64,000 nucleotides of DNA. It comes from Strix aluco. Lineage: Eukaryota > Chordata > Aves > Strigiformes > Strigidae. The stretch covers positions 47,622,828-47,686,827 of the forward strand of contig NC_133970.1 in NCBI RefSeq assembly GCF_031877795.1. The letters are read 5' to 3'. The stretch's first letter is position 1. Every line of letters starts with the position of its first letter. The position numbers were made by a program, and so were the translations under genes. Positions 1-12,649 of the stretch are shown one piece after another. The notes beneath the pieces were generated by a model. It ran no database searches, was not told where the DNA came from, and was given only the letters and a program-made list of their open reading frames with translations.

Positions 1-1549
1 CCTTGACTGGTGGTGGAAATATACCTTATACTGAGGGAGTTATTACACTATCATAGGGCCATGCAAAGCAGCCCAGAACATGGATCCATTCATCTCTTAC
101 TCCCAAAGGATTTGAATGCAACCTGCAAGCCATTTACAGATGGCCTGAGTACCCATGGTAGTAATAAACAGCCTATTGGTTTATTCACGCTAACCTGAAG
201 GGAATTCAAATGTCACAGGAAAAGCAACACAGATGAGATGTTTTGATATTTTTAGATTGTGACAGATAAGGCATATTTTAGCCAAAATACAAATCATGCA
301 TCAGTGAAACCTGGATCACACAAAGTTAAGAAATTTAAGAGTTTTTAACTGATTAGGTCATTCAGATTTTGAAATTTGAATATAATCCTGCAGATCTAAA
401 ACTTCCTTGATATAGGTAATGAATCTCCAATTTTTAATTCTCCAAATTTTAATCCCCAAATGTTGTTCTCACTGCTGGTCACCTTAAAATGTCTTTATTT
501 TCTCCTAACTGTCTGTGATCTGTGGTTTCCTCCTTGTCCAACATTCACACAACTACACTTCATTTTAACTGATATATGGTGAGACATTCACGATTAGGTG
601 AGCTATTGGGCATATTTCATAGTAGCTTTCAAGGCATTTTTATTACTGCACGTTACCACCAAGAAAACGTGCAGCTATGGGCAACCACATCAGAGTTATC
701 ATAATCCTCTGATCCCTTCCTATGAGTCAAAATGAGCCAAATCCAGTGCAACCACAAACTCTCCAAAGTACATCTAAGCATCCCCTAGCTGCTCAAAGGA
801 TTAACAACAATGGCAACTACACAAGAAATAACTAGTCTCTCACAAGAAATAACTAGTCTCTCACCATTTCTTTTCTCCCACATAGCGTGTTTGGGATCGC
901 TACAAGATAACATTCACAGATCAAAACAGAAAAACTGATAACATCAAGTCATTCATATATTCTCATATAGGGTTTCTGCATCCTTCAGAAAACTTTTGGG
1001 GTGAACAGAATTGGTGAGAAAGCAGATGAGATGACATTATGGTCAGAAACAGAAGATAACACAGGTTTGCTCAGGAGTACTTTCCTTTCATATGGACAGA
1101 CCAAATGAAGACGTTCTTATCATTTTTTCTTATAGGATAATGCCTCACAAGCAAGAGTAAGCAGAAGAAATGCATTTTTTTATACAAAAGCTATCACGTG
1201 TGATGGTGTAAAAAGGAATTTACATTAATTTGAGGACACTTCTTGATTTCTTCTCTATGTCTGCTAGGAATAAGAACAACAATATTATACATGTCAAATT
1301 TTGAGCTGGTAATTGGAAGGTCATTCAGTGTCTGGGACAGGATACAGAAGGTGATGGTGAAGCAGCAGATCAGAAGAATACACAAAGGATTGTTCTAGCT
1401 GATCAGAAAATCACATGAAGAAGAAAGAAAAGAAGAGAAAGATGTTGAGGTGAAGTGAAAGAAGAACATCTTCCCCACGACTGTGTCATCAGGGACTTGG
1501 TTTTTCAATGAGTTTAACAGGTAATTTTGAGTCATAAACCATGGTAGCA
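1..1549. other. No gene recognised; AT-rich unique DNA
   Basis: Only short ORFs without recognisable domains are present on either strand. A tandem copy of a short segment (acaagaaataactagtctct) occurs near 820-860. I see no repeat family, RNA gene or conserved coding block here. Confidence 0.6.
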
Positions 1550-1953
1550 TGTGGGAGACATCGGCCTGTCAGCCTTACACAGCCTCTGAATCAACAGCAA
1601 GGCTTTGATGAGAAACAGGCCTTGGGAGAAAGATCAGAAACTGCTGAGCTGTGCCAAGGTGGCAGGGAAAAACAACGGCCAGCTGCAACACTGAGCTGTG
1701 GCAAAGTACTGAACTGTGAGAAGTTACCGCCGCGTGAACAGCGCGTGAACGAGAGGGTGATTGGTCTGCACAGCGCGTGTTAGAGTGGTCTGATGCTGGT
1801 AGGAGAAAAGGTTGATAGCTGTCTGATTGCTGATTTGCTAATTATGAAGTAAGAGCTTTGGCGAGAGCATAAGTATGTACTATTGGAAAAATAAACGGCT
1901 TTGCTTGTTATAACTCTCATAGAGTTGTGCAAGTCCGATATCCTCCTGCAACA
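1550..1953 (+). mobile_element. Solo LTR with perfect 6-bp target duplication
   Basis: A 404-bp segment starts TGTGGGAGAC and ends CCTGCAACA. It is flanked on both sides by gtagca (1544-1549 and 1954-1959), a perfect 6-bp duplication. AATAAA at 1890-1895 lies near the 3' end as expected for the R region, which sets the orientation. No internal retroviral sequence adjoins it, so it is a solo LTR left by LTR-LTR recombination. A 6-bp duplication is usual for class II (alpha/betaretrovirus-like) endogenous retroviruses; the class call is inference from that length only. Confidence 0.85.
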
Positions 1954-1959
1954 GTAGCA

Positions 1960-4900
1960 ACCCTCCAGTAATCGTGAGTTCCCTGTCATAATCTTGATGC
2001 TACCATGTAATATAGAATATGAAGAGCAATTACCAGCAGAGATAGAGAATGAGCCAAGGCCCACTACCCAGTCAGTAAAAACAAGATCACTCAGTGACCC
2101 AATACCATAGAATAAACCAAGATATACTAATAATTTGTCCAGTTCTTTTAATGGATAGTTAATTCACCATATTGCCCATAGATTTTTCCAACCTGAAGCC
2201 GTTTGCTGGTACATTTGATGACACAACCTCAGAAATCCAGTACACTTCCATATTCTCCTTTTCTGAGATAATACCTAGTCACTCAAGTCAATAACCTAGG
2301 AATTATCATTGACCACACTCTCCCATGTCTTTACCTGCAGGTTAAGTCTAAATTTTAAGCATCCTTTCCACATAACATTTCTACAACTTACTCTCTTCTA
2401 TCTATATAGCTAGCTAAAACTCTTCTGAAGACTGCTGTCTCCCATGTCAGTCACTAAGGAATTCTCTTCAGCTTTGCCTAGCTTGACCTGCTCATATCTA
2501 TCCAGCACAGTATTGCCAGCATTTTGGTTTTGTCTTTCATTTTGACTGGTTACCTTTCTTTCTGTATCACACCACTGATTTCCCTTCATTGTGATATCAA
2601 GTATCTTTTCTTTCAGGACCTTTCATGGACTAACCCAAGCATAGGCAACCTTGCTGACCCTTAAACCAGAGGACTAAGAACCACAAGACTCTCACCATAT
2701 GCCTCAGAGAGCTGAGTGTAGAAAGAGCACAGTTCACACAAAGATGACAGTGGCTCCCCAGGAGGCCCACAATTCTATCAGTGGTTTGGGGTTAAGATGG
2801 GTCCTAGCATTATCTCACAGTGCCAGCTTCAGAAACCCTTGCTGGCTTAATTTCTCCCACAGAGAGGATCTGAGAATACTCAGCAGCCTGTTCCAGCCCA
2901 GCTCTGGTGACATGACATAGACCTAGAATGGAAGCCACGCTTGAACAGCTTGAGAAATACATGTAGTGTGTTTGCTTCCCCAGAGCACCTTGACACTCAA
3001 TATCATAAGGCTGTTGAAATTTCAACAATAGCTAGACTGTCATATAATCTTGATATCTCTACTTAACACATAACAAATATTGTGTCTTTGTGCTTCCCTT
3101 TCTGGATATAATCATCAGCTGTCTTTAAGTTTCCACAGCTGTTCAGAGTTTACACTTATTTTGTCCAATATTTGTGCAGGACTTAGCATAGAGGAGATTG
3201 AGGGTCCAGGAGAGAGATTCCTCAATAATTTAAACACCTATTGCTGTCTTTTTCATCAGGGTGCCCTACCACTCAAACTCCAGAATATTTCCTCACGCAG
3301 CTTTCTGCATATATTTCTTATGATTACACTGTACAAAGTGTGTGGACACTGGCTCAGTAAAACTGGCTCAATAAAAATGCCTAAGTAGGAGGTACTTGCT
3401 GTTCTAAAGCAGCATCGCCTTGGTTCACACTTCTATATCCACTCAGTTTCTTTCAGCTGCTGTTGCTCTCCTGCAGAATAGTACTGTTACTTTCCTTCTG
3501 GTCTAAACCTGCCAGAAACAGTTTTGTAGTGTTGAAAACACCACAAAAAGCTGGCATAGCTCTGGCAATTTTAAGAGTGGGAACCCTAACAGAACACTAC
3601 CAAAGTGGATCTAAACCAGCTCCTTCCTTAACACCATGAAGGGACAAGCAGATTATCCTGGAACAAGTTACAAATATGAACTGTGAATGCTGATATGAGC
3701 TGTGTGCTGTGATTCTTGGGATTTGTGCAGAATTAGCTTGTTAAGCAATTGCACTTCTAGTTCAGAGCAGAGCCTGGCAGCAGAAAGCTAACACAAATGT
3801 CTGCAACACAAAGGAGTAGGCCACACCACACTGAGATTCCTGAAGCTGCCCTATGCTATAGAAATAGATTGTAGTGAAGGGCTTAAATCTACCACATAAA
3901 GGTTTTCATGGCCTCTCTCTCTCTTCAGTTTCCCTCTGTTGTCTTCAGCTTTTGTGCTTACCCTGTGTCTCAGAGCAGACAGGAGATATTTTGCTTGCAG
4001 GCACTCAGCTCTCAGCCTGGTATTTACAGAGCATTGGTAACTCCTGCAAGCCATTTCAGGAGTAGAAATTTAAAATTAAATAATCGAAAGAAGGAAATGA
4101 ATTTTTCCTACTCTCCATTACTGCCTGGATGCTAATAGCTTTATCCTGCCAGTGGCTGAGAATCTCCTGGAAGGAAGGGAGTTCCCTCATTATTTTAATG
4201 TAATTTGAGTGCACTCAGTGCCTTGCAAAGGCACTTGACACCTCACAGGAGCAGATGCTAAATACTCAGTACATTAACCATCTGACTGTTACCCTCAACC
4301 TTTTCGATAATTGGGGTTATTTAAAATTCCACCTACTGCTGCTTAAATATTGATAACTCCTGACCTCTTCTAAAGAATATAAATAACTCATTAATCATCA
4401 GTTAGTTATTTTCTGCAAATAACAGTACATGAGATGGACACTTATCTTGAGCTTTTTATGTAAACAGTATTCTCTATCTGAGAAACTAGCAGTCTGCTAC
4501 AACCTAATTTGGCAACAACAAATTATTCCATTTAACACTTACTTAGTAGCTTCACAAAACTGTCTAGGTAGTTCTTCTGAGTTTTTCCAAGCAAAATAGC
4601 AATTTTTCACTACTAGACTCAACTTTCTTTTTTATGGTAGATGGAAGAAGTATTGAGGCACACTAATAATGTATTTTCAGAATTTTTTCCTTTTCTGTGG
4701 AGGAAAAAGATGTCATTGAGGCTTTCTTTAATGTTTGGTAAATATTTGGAGACAGCGGTTTACTGGTATACAAAACATCTATAAACACACCCCTGCAGTG
4801 TTCAGGAGGGCAGTAAGAATTAAATAAACTCTAATTTTCTCAAATTAGAAGCAGCCAAACTCTGTTTACTCTCAGCTACTCTTCTGCTTAGAAGGCACTG

Positions 4901-6670
4901 TACATAAGATGAGAAAAGTATTTATGTTGTTTTGTCCAGAAAGTACCTTGGAAGCTTTTCTATGTGGACTTTTACTTGGATGAGTATGAAAAATCATGAA
5001 TCAGGAAAGCCACATAAAGCAATGAGGTTCTCTCACATTTATCATTGCATCGATGTGTCAATAAATATATGACACTGTGGAAATTTACAGGAATTTGCAG
5101 ACCTTAAAAGGTCTGAAAAACTTTAATGCATTAACCTCCTGCACCACCTAGTCTTGCCTAGAGGGCATTTTCCCCTAGAATTTGTTGACACGAAATAGTG
5201 TATCAACCAAGAAGTGTATTTAAATATTGAGTACACACTGAAATACTTCCCTGGGTGACACACTCTAGTATAACGGTGATATTTTTCTAGCTTGTGTTTC
5301 TTGCCTTGGAAAGCTTTATAGCTAAATCAGAAAAGCTACCCTTCTGGAATAAGACTTGAGCTGCAAACTGCTATACATAAGTCAGGGGAGAAAAAATCCA
5401 TCATACTGCTAAGTGATACAAGTCTAACCTTGTGTATGGCCTACAGCCCAGTGCAAACACACCCTACATTATCCGAAAAGCCACTGATTGGCAGTACTTA
5501 TTTTTCTCAGGGAAGCAGTGAGAACGGTGAAGACAACAGAATTTTTCTCTATTATAAGTTGTATCTCCAGCAGAGGCTTTCTGATATAACACTAGGGCTG
5601 GAATAGCTGGTGTAGGAATGCCCATAATCCCCTGAAGCATGGAACAGTACTTGTGAGTATGCCCAGAAACAGCTATACTGACATATTCTTTGGGCTGTTC
5701 CTTCCAAAGTCTGCCTCTCCCCCTAATTAATAGTCATTAACTGGCATTATCAGCCACAGAGATCCCAACTCCTGGCACTTCACAGAGTATCCAATTGCTT
5801 GGTGCTCTCAGTCAACTACTCCAGGATGTCATTCTAAATGCCTCCTCTTCCACAAGCTAGATTTCCTCAGCCTTGCCTTGACACACTGCTCAATGCAACA
5901 CTGGCTTTGCCACAGAGATTCTTTTATTTGGCATGACAGATAGGAAACACTGCACTAAATGTCAGCCATCAAACAACTACGCCTAACCAACCAATTTTCT
6001 TTAAAAAATATAGCAAACCTTTTATACATTATATCATGCTCTCACATTATATCATCTTCTACCATGAATTTATGAAGAATTCCTAATTAATTACCTTATT
6101 CATTCACTAAATATACATTCGAGTTTGAACCAGTAATAGCACTATTTATGGTGTATAACTTAAATATCTGAGAATCTCAGCTTACTGAAGAAATAGTACA
6201 CAACACTAACATACCTAAAATTTCAAGACCTTCTACATTCCAATTTGTTCTTTTTTAAAAATCTCATGCATTCTAAACCAGACTCTAAATTTCGGGGGAA
6301 GAGGAAAGGGACAACTCATTAATTCTCAGTGGTAAGAGTTTGGATGTGTTAGTCCCCATGTATAAACCCATTCTTCTCTGATATTCCTGCCAAAGAAGAT
6401 TTCTCATTATAAAGTGACCACGATACGTGCTACAAATCATGTGGGCTCTTCAAACTGTCTATGGAGCATGGACATCCAAGGACTGGTTGCTTTTTATGCT
6501 AATTCAATCACTTGGTGCTGATTTGGTTTTGTGCTTAGTCATTCCCAACTATTAAGTGCAAGGAGAGAGCTGCTGCTAGCTGTTGAATCTTCTGCTATTT
6601 GCTAGCTGGCAGGATGATGGAGGGCTTGGGCAAGAGAAGGAAGCCTGATTTGTTGCCTTTCTTCTCAGTT
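1960..6670. other. No gene recognised; AT-rich unique DNA
   Basis: About 4.7 kb with only short ORFs of no recognisable similarity. There is no LTR structure, CR1 sequence or RNA gene that I can identify, and no clear exon with splice sites. Confidence 0.55.
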
Positions 6671-7305
6671 TGAAAGCCAATGGTATCCTGGGCTGCATCA
6701 AGAGAAGTGTGGCCAGCAGGTCGAGGGAGGGGATTCTGCCCCTCTACTCCTCTCTTGGAACACCCCATCTGGAATACTGTGTCCAGCTCTGGGGCCCCCA
6801 ACATAAGAAGGACATGGACCTGCTTGAGTGGGTCCAGAGGAGGCCACGAAGATGATCAGGGAGCTGGAGCACCTCTCCTGTGAGGACAGGCTGAGAGAGT
6901 TGGGTTGTTCAGCCTGGAGAAGAGAAGGTTCTGGGGAGACCTTATAGTGGCCTTCCAGTACTTAAAGGGGGCTACAGGAAAGGTGGGGAGGGACTCATTA
7001 TCAGGGACTGTAGTGATAGGATGAGGGGTAATGGTTTAACACTGAAAGAGGGGAGATTTAGATTAGATATAAGGAAGAATTTCTTTACTGTGAGGGTAGT
7101 GAGACACTGGCACAGGTTGCCCAGAGAAGTGGTGGATGCCCCCTCCCTGGAAGTGTTCAAGGCCAGGTTGGACGGGGCTTTGAGCAACCTGGGCTAGTGG
7201 AAGGTGTCCCTGCCCATGGCAGGGGAGTTGGGACGAGATGATCTTTAAGGTCCCTTCCAACCCAAACCATTCTATGGTTTTATGTTGATTCTATGATTTA
7301 TTACA
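6671..7305 (+). mobile_element. CR1 LINE, 5'-truncated 3' end
   Basis: The 5' part (about 6671-6855) encodes the C-terminal end of CR1 ORF2, including residues like [20 protein letters not shown] and a frame that decays after WVQRR. It is followed by the CR1 3' region, with wording shared with the other CR1 copies here (for example the block resembling 'aggttgcccagagaagtggt'). It ends in ATTCTATG-type repeats near 7270-7300. The truncation point near 6671 is typical of CR1. No endonuclease or catalytic RT core is present, so it is dead. Confidence 0.85.
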
Positions 7306-7409
7306 TTGGGTAGTGCTTTCTCAAATTCAGTTTTCACTCTAAGAGATCTTCAGTTTTTGAAGGCTTCTTTTTAGAATTAAGTTTGTTTATTGATCTAGAT
7401 TATAACATG

Positions 7410-8606
7410 GGGAAAAAAAAAATCAGAGTTTATGACCTTTGGAAGAAGGGGCAGACAACTAAGGAGGACTACAAGGATGTCGTGAGATTATGCAGGGGGC
7501 CAAAGCCCAACTAGAACTTAATTTGGGCCCTGCTGTAAAAGACAATAAAAAAATGTTTCTATAAATACATTGGCAACAAAAGGAGGGCTAAGGAGAATCT
7601 CCATCTTGATCAGATGCAGCAGGGGACACATAGTGAAAAAGGCTGAGGTACTTAAGGCCTTCTTTGCTTCAGTCTTTAACCATAAGACCAGTTGTCATTG
7701 GGGTACCCATCTGTGAGAGACGAGAAACCAGGCCGGCGAGAAACTAAGAAAAACAGCCTGAGAAAGCAAAAGTTGAGGCTGATCAAAGAAATGCCTCAAA
7801 CACTCGCAAGACAAAACTATGAGTCACAGGGTGCATTCTGTGGAGGTCGAAGCTGATAAGGCTGCCCCAATAACACAAGATGGGACTGGAGGAGGGAGCC
7901 CTGTGGAGGCAGGACGGCTCTGCTCTGGGGCACCTGGCCAAAACTTCAAGGGCCATCTGTCCGGTGAATGACCTTTGCTTCATTATCCACAAAATGCATA
8001 TTAAAGTTAACACCCCTCAATATGCTAACGAGGGCTAACATGATCATGCTAATTACATCATCCCATGAAACACCTCACCCCTACCCATACATGGGATACG
8101 TAGGTATGTGGGTCGACCTAGGGGACGGACCCAAGGAAAGTGGGTATAAATCAAGGGGGGGGGAAGAAAGGGGAGGCCCTGGAGAGTGCAGTGAAGCGAA
8201 GAAGACGGATGCCAGCGAAAAAGACGAATGTCTCCTGGAACCCTCGCTGGTGGGATCAGTGCAGAAACCCAGACTGGTGATCTGTATTTCCCCATTCCCT
8301 CTATCTCCCTCTTTTCCCTTTCCCATTAAGAAATGCAAGGCATATTGTATTGCTTGCCACAACTTGCTATATACTTAGCCAACTATCGTGTGCTCAATTA
8401 GTACATTGTGAGTAGTTAATAAATGTTTGGACTTGGAGACTTGTTGTCTGCTCCACTGGGGCTTTGCGAATCTGAGTCACTTGTCTCCCTCGTCTGAGCG
8501 GGATGTGACACTGAGCTGAAAGACAGAGATGGGGAGCAGAATGAAGCCTCCATAATCCAAGGGAAAATGGTTAGCAACCTGCTACACCAGTTAGATGCAC
8601 ACAAGT
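7410..8606 (+). mobile_element. CR1 LINE internal fragment, split by solo LTR
   Basis: CR1 ORF2 sequence between endonuclease and RT lies in 7410-7711 (KKGQTTKEDYKD-type residues, many stops). It resumes at 8511-8606, matching the CR1 at 28.6 kb across the same region. The gap is a 799-bp solo LTR (7712-8510). At 8607 the CR1 stops against the antisense family H LTR and does not resume beyond that LTR's far end at 20247, so the rest is deleted or rearranged. Confidence 0.8.
7712..8510 (+). mobile_element. Solo LTR, family C, copy 1
   Basis: Starts TGTGAGAGACGAGAAACC and ends GGATGTGACA. It aligns along its whole length with copy 2 at 10836-11654. TATA-like gggtataaatc lies near 8143 and AATAAA at 8419-8424, giving plus orientation. 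It interrupts a CR1 reading. Unlike copy 2 I find no target duplication: the left flank ends acccatc and the right begins ctgagct. A small deletion or inter-element recombination may explain this. Confidence 0.8.
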
Positions 8607-9383
8607 TGTTGTGGTTTAAAGCCGGCCAGCAGCCAAATACCACACAGCCCTGTCATGGATGAAAGTATTAACACTGTAATGATTTAGCAGCAAATCAAGA
8701 TATATTAATGACTAGGAGCACTTAATCATTAACCAATTTAAAGATTTACAAAATAATTCAGTAAAATATGTTAAAATTAAAAGAGCAACTTAACTACAGA
8801 TTCAGAGATGACAAGATTCACACTAACTTACTATACGGTACCTTAAATCTATATACATGTATACATGCACATTCACAAATACAAAACGTACAAACACACA
8901 GACAGACAAAAGTATTTCACAGAATTTCACAGAATCATCTAGGTTGGAAAGGACCTTGAAGATCATCTACTCCAACCGTTAACCTAACACTGACAGTTCC
9001 CAAATACACCATATCCCTAAGTGCTATGTCAACCTGCCTCTTGAACACCTCCAGGGATGGGGAACTCCACCACCTCCCTGGGCAGCCCATTCCAATGCCC
9101 AACAACCTGTTCTGTAAAGAAAAACTTCCTAATATCTAGTCTAAACCTTCCCTGGCGCAATTTGAGGACATTCCCTCTTGTCCTATCGCTTGTTACTTGG
9201 TTAAAGTGACTCATCCCCAGCTCTCTGCAACCTCCTTTCAGGTGGTTTGTAGAGGGCGATGAGGTGTCCCCTCAGCCTCCTCTTCTCCAGACTAAACACC
9301 CCCAGTTCCCTCAGCCGCTCCTCGTACGACATATGCTCCAGACCCTTCACCAGCTTCGTTGCCCTTCTCTGGACACGCTCGAG

Positions 9384-9791
9384 TCATTCAATGTCCTTTT
9401 TGTAGTGAGGGGCCCAAAACTGAACACAGTAATCAAGGTGTGGCCTCACCAGTGCCGAGTACAGGGGCAAGATCACTTCCCTGTCCCTGCTGGCCACGCT
9501 ATTTCTGATACAAGCCAGGATGCCATTGGCCTTCTTGGCCACCTGGGCATACTGCTGGCTCATGTTCAGCCGGCTGTCAATCAACACCCCCAGGTCCCTT
9601 TCTGACTGGCAGCTCTCCAGCCACTCCTCCCCAAGCCTGTAGCGCTGCTGGGGGTTGTTGTGACCCAAGGGCAGCACCCGGCATTTGGCCTTATTGAAAC
9701 TCCTCCAGTTGGCCTCAGCCCATCGCTCCAGCCTGGCCAGGTCTCTCTGCAGAGCCTCCCTACCCTCGAGCAGATCAACACTCCCACCCAA
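9384..9791 (-). pseudogene. CR1 ORF2 fragment, RT thumb / C-terminal part
   Basis: A 135-codon open stretch of CR1 ORF2 contains the conserved block around residues [20 protein letters not shown] and the later [20 protein letters not shown]. It corresponds to the end of the reverse transcriptase, downstream of the catalytic Asp-Asp motif. It lies 3' of the other CR1 coding piece at 11621-11992 in transcription order. The two are separated by solo LTRs, so no functional protein can be made. Confidence 0.8.
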
Positions 9792-9822
9792 CTTGGTGTC
9801 GTCTGCAAACTTACTGAGGGTG

Positions 9823-10720
9823 TGTAAGAGTCGGTCAGAAGATCAGCATTGTCTCAACATTGTCATCAGGGACATGGACAGTGAGGTACCCGACAACGGC
9901 CTGTTTGGAGCGCAGCTGCCGACCCCTGGAATGGAATGTGGTGCAAAGGCTCCTGAATGCAGAACTGTGTGGCACAGCCAGTGCTGTGCTGTTCTCCTGA
10001 GTACTGAACCGTGTGGTGCAGGCAGTGCAGTGCTGTTCTTTGGTGCCTGAGCCGTGCAGTACAAAGAGTGTTGTGCTATTGTTCGGTACCTGGGCCTAGC
10101 CAGAGCAGTTAGTGGTAATTGCATAGCCATTGTCAAAAAGATGGATCGTGACTGTTGCCATAACACCGATGAAGAAATCATGAACCTCAGATGAACTTTG
10201 CTTCATTATAATACCAAAACACACCTCCTGGTTGAAGGTTACCCGCCTCTGAGACTGACCACACCTCGGACACTCCCCCCCGCGCACGCGCGATGGCCTT
10301 GCTCGAGAGGGGTGGAGATATGATAATTTAATTCTGAGAAGGGCGGAGACCCCTGAGGCAGAGGTGGAGCAAGGTGTGTTACTAAGCATAAAAGATTACT
10401 TCTGGACAACGAAAATTGGAAGCTTCCCCACCAAGGACCACGACGATCAACGACGCAGCATCAGCTGGACCCGGGACCGTTAGGACGTCGTGAGATCAGC
10501 GGTGGTAGCTATAACCTCTCTCCCTCTTCTCTCTAAAACTTAACTTTACTTTTCTCCTTTCTTTCACCCATCTCTAACTATCGCGTGCCTCTTCACAGGC
10601 AACCCAATAAAGTTTCACTGTTTGATTACTGTTATCCCCTTTGGTGTTGGTCACCTTAATTTTGCACTTTCGAGATCGTAGCAAACGAATCATCACGAGT
10701 CCACCGAGTGGACCGTGACA
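9823..10720 (+). mobile_element. Solo LTR, family B, perfect 5-bp target duplication
   Basis: An 898-bp segment starts TGTAAGAGTCGGTC and ends GACCGTGACA. It is flanked by gggtg at 9818-9822 and 10721-10725. It interrupts the antisense CR1, whose sequence resumes exactly after the duplication. A TATA-like cataaaa lies near 10387 and AATAAA at 10606-10611, giving plus orientation. The U3 part carries three degenerate copies of a 43-44-bp unit, described separately. Confidence 0.9.
9963..10092 (+). repeat. Three-copy 43-44-bp tandem repeat in LTR-B U3
   Basis: Units 9963-10006, 10007-10049 and 10050-10092 begin aactgtgtggcacag, aaccgtgtggtgcag and agccgtgcagtacaaag. Each ends in a variant of tactg/gcctg/acctg, and they share the core gtgctgtgctgttct. 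The position upstream of the TATA-like site is where retroviral LTRs often duplicate enhancers. Enhancer function is inference. Confidence 0.7.
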
Positions 10721-10835
10721 GGGTGCACTCGATCCCCTCGTCTAGATCATCAATAAAGATGTTAAACAGGAGTGGCCCCAAAACCGAGCCCTGGGGGACA
10801 CCACTCGTGACCGGCCGCCAACTGGATTTAACTCC

Positions 10836-11654
10836 TGTGAGAGACGAGAAACCAGGCCTGTGAGAAACTAAGAAAAACAGCCTGAGAAAGCAAAAGTTGA
10901 GGCTGATCGAAGAAATGCCTCAAACACTCGCAAGACAAAACTATGAGTCACAGGGTGCATTCTGTGGAGGTCGAAGCTGATAAGGCTGCCCGAATAACAC
11001 AAGATGGGACTGGAGGAGGGAGCCCTGTGAAGACAGGACGGCTCTGCTCTGGTGCACCTGGCCAAAACTTCAAGGGCCATCTGTCCGGTGAATGACCTTT
11101 GCTTCATTATCCACGAAATGCATATTAAAGTTAACACCCCTCAATATGCTAACGAGGGCTAACATGATCATGCTAATTACATCATCCCATGAAACACCTC
11201 ACCCCTCCCCGTACATGGGATACGTAGGTATGTGGGTCGACCTAGGGGATGGACCCAAGGAAAGCGGGTATAAATCAAGAAGGGGGGGTGGGGGGGGTGG
11301 CGCGGCCCCGAGGAGAGAAAGTGCAGTGAAGCGAAGAAGACGGATGCCAGCGAAAAAGACGGATGTCTCCCGTGCCTCCCGGAACCCTCGTCGGCAGGAG
11401 CTGCGCAGAAACCCAGACCGGTGATCTGTATTTCCCCATTCCCTCTATCTCCCTCTTTTCCCTTTCCTATTAAGCAATGCAAGGCATATTATATTGCTCG
11501 CCACAACTTGCTATATACTTAGCCAACTATCGTGTGTTCAATTAGTACATTGTGAGTAGTTAATAAATGTTTAGACTTGGAGACTTGTTGTCCGCTCCAT
11601 TGGGGATTTGCGAATCTGAGTCACTTGTCCCCCTCGTCTGAGCGGGACGTGACA
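10836..11654 (+). mobile_element. Solo LTR, family C, copy 2, with 5-bp target duplication
   Basis: An 819-bp segment starts TGTGAGAGACGAG and ends GGGACGTGACA. It is flanked by actcc at 10831-10835 and 11655-11659. It is clearly homologous to 7712-8510. Differences include a longer G-rich stretch near 11283-11300 and substitutions throughout. It lies in the antisense CR1, which continues across the duplication. Plus orientation follows from its AATAAA and TATA positions. Confidence 0.9.
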
Positions 11655-11992
11655 ACTCCATTCACCACCACTCTTTGGGCCCGGCCATCCAGACAGTTTT
11701 TTACCCAGCAAAGCGTGTGCCCATCCAAGCCTCGAGCAGCCAGTTTTGCCAGGAGAATGCTGTGGGAAACGGTGTCAAAGGCCTTACTGAAGTCAAGGTA
11801 AACAACATCCACAGCCTTTCCCTCATCCAGTAAGCAGGTGGCCCTGTCGTAGAAGGAGATCAGGTTTGTCAAGCAGGACCTGCCTTTCATAAACCCATGC
11901 TGACTGGGCCTGATCATCTGGTTGTCCCACATGTGTTGTGTGATGGTACTCTGGATGAGCTGCTCCATCAGCTTCCCGGGCAACGACGTCAA
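11621..11992 (-). pseudogene. CR1 ORF2 fragment, reverse transcriptase palm
   Basis: A 123-codon stretch includes the RT motif A (VVYLDFSKAFDTVSH), with the catalytic aspartate present, and upstream residues such as QHGFMKGRSCLTN. Its 5' side continues weakly to about 12139, with a frame change around 12028. The downstream YADD-containing part is interrupted by the solo LTRs. It is a remnant, not an expressed enzyme. Confidence 0.85.
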
Positions 11993-12277
11993 GCTGACAG
12001 GCCTGTAATTTCCTGGATCATCCTTTCAACCCTTCTTATATATGGGTGTCACATTGGCCAGTTTCCAATCTGTCGGGACCTCCCCGGTCAGCCAGGACTG
12101 CTGGTAAATGATGGAAAGCGGCTTGGCAAGCACCCCAGCTTGGATCCAGTGGAATAAGTATGTCCCCACACTCGTGAAAATAACTGTGTATACCCAAACA
12201 CATCGGTAAGCAGAGCGAGAGTGGGTGAAAGAGAAGCTAGCTCAAAGTTAAAATTTCCCTCTTCTTGAGTTCAGAGT

Positions 12278-12645
12278 TGTCCTGGTTTAACCAGGATAGG
12301 GTTAAGTTTCCCCAGCAGTGGGGGGGGAAGCTCTAGCCGGGTTATTCAGATACCATGCGGACGGACGTCACATCCTGGTGCGTCACATTTCCTGGTGCGG
12401 GAGCGCGGTGCATGCGTGGTTTTATACATCTGCTCCTCTCACTGCTGTATTTGGTAGCTATTTTGCTCTGTTCATTGCTATCACTATTACTGTTATTGTT
12501 ATTGCTGTTGTTTGTTGTGTTGCTATTGCACTGTTGTATTAAACCTTTCCTTATTTCAGTCTTGGGGCTTTGTATTTCACTCCCTTTGTGGGGGAGGGGC
12601 AGCTGCCGTGTGGTCTCAGACCCCGGCAGGGGCTAAACCACCACA
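12278..12645 (+). promoter_or_regulatory. 5' LTR of the ERV-L provirus
   Basis: Starts TGTCCTGGTTTAACC and ends CTAAACCACCACA. It contains a TATA-like ttttatac near 12420 and an ATTAAA signal near 12538, followed by a T/G-rich region. In its native context it would drive the gag-pol transcript. It is 5 bp longer than the 3' LTR, mainly because of a gacg duplication and one extra G. Confidence 0.85.
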
Positions 12646-12649
12646 ACTT

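Larger units (their letters stand above)
8918..12139 (-). mobile_element. Antisense CR1 LINE carrying two solo LTRs
   Basis: The 3' terminus is at 8918, with repeated cacagaattt/cacagaatcat units. The 5'-truncated end is near 12139. The CR1 reads continuously when the two solo LTRs (9823-10720 and 10836-11654) are discounted; the coding parts are listed separately. It interrupts family A LTR sequence: the LTR runs to agtattt at 8917 and resumes at ttggatcc at 12140. As usual for CR1, no long target duplication is evident. Confidence 0.85.
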
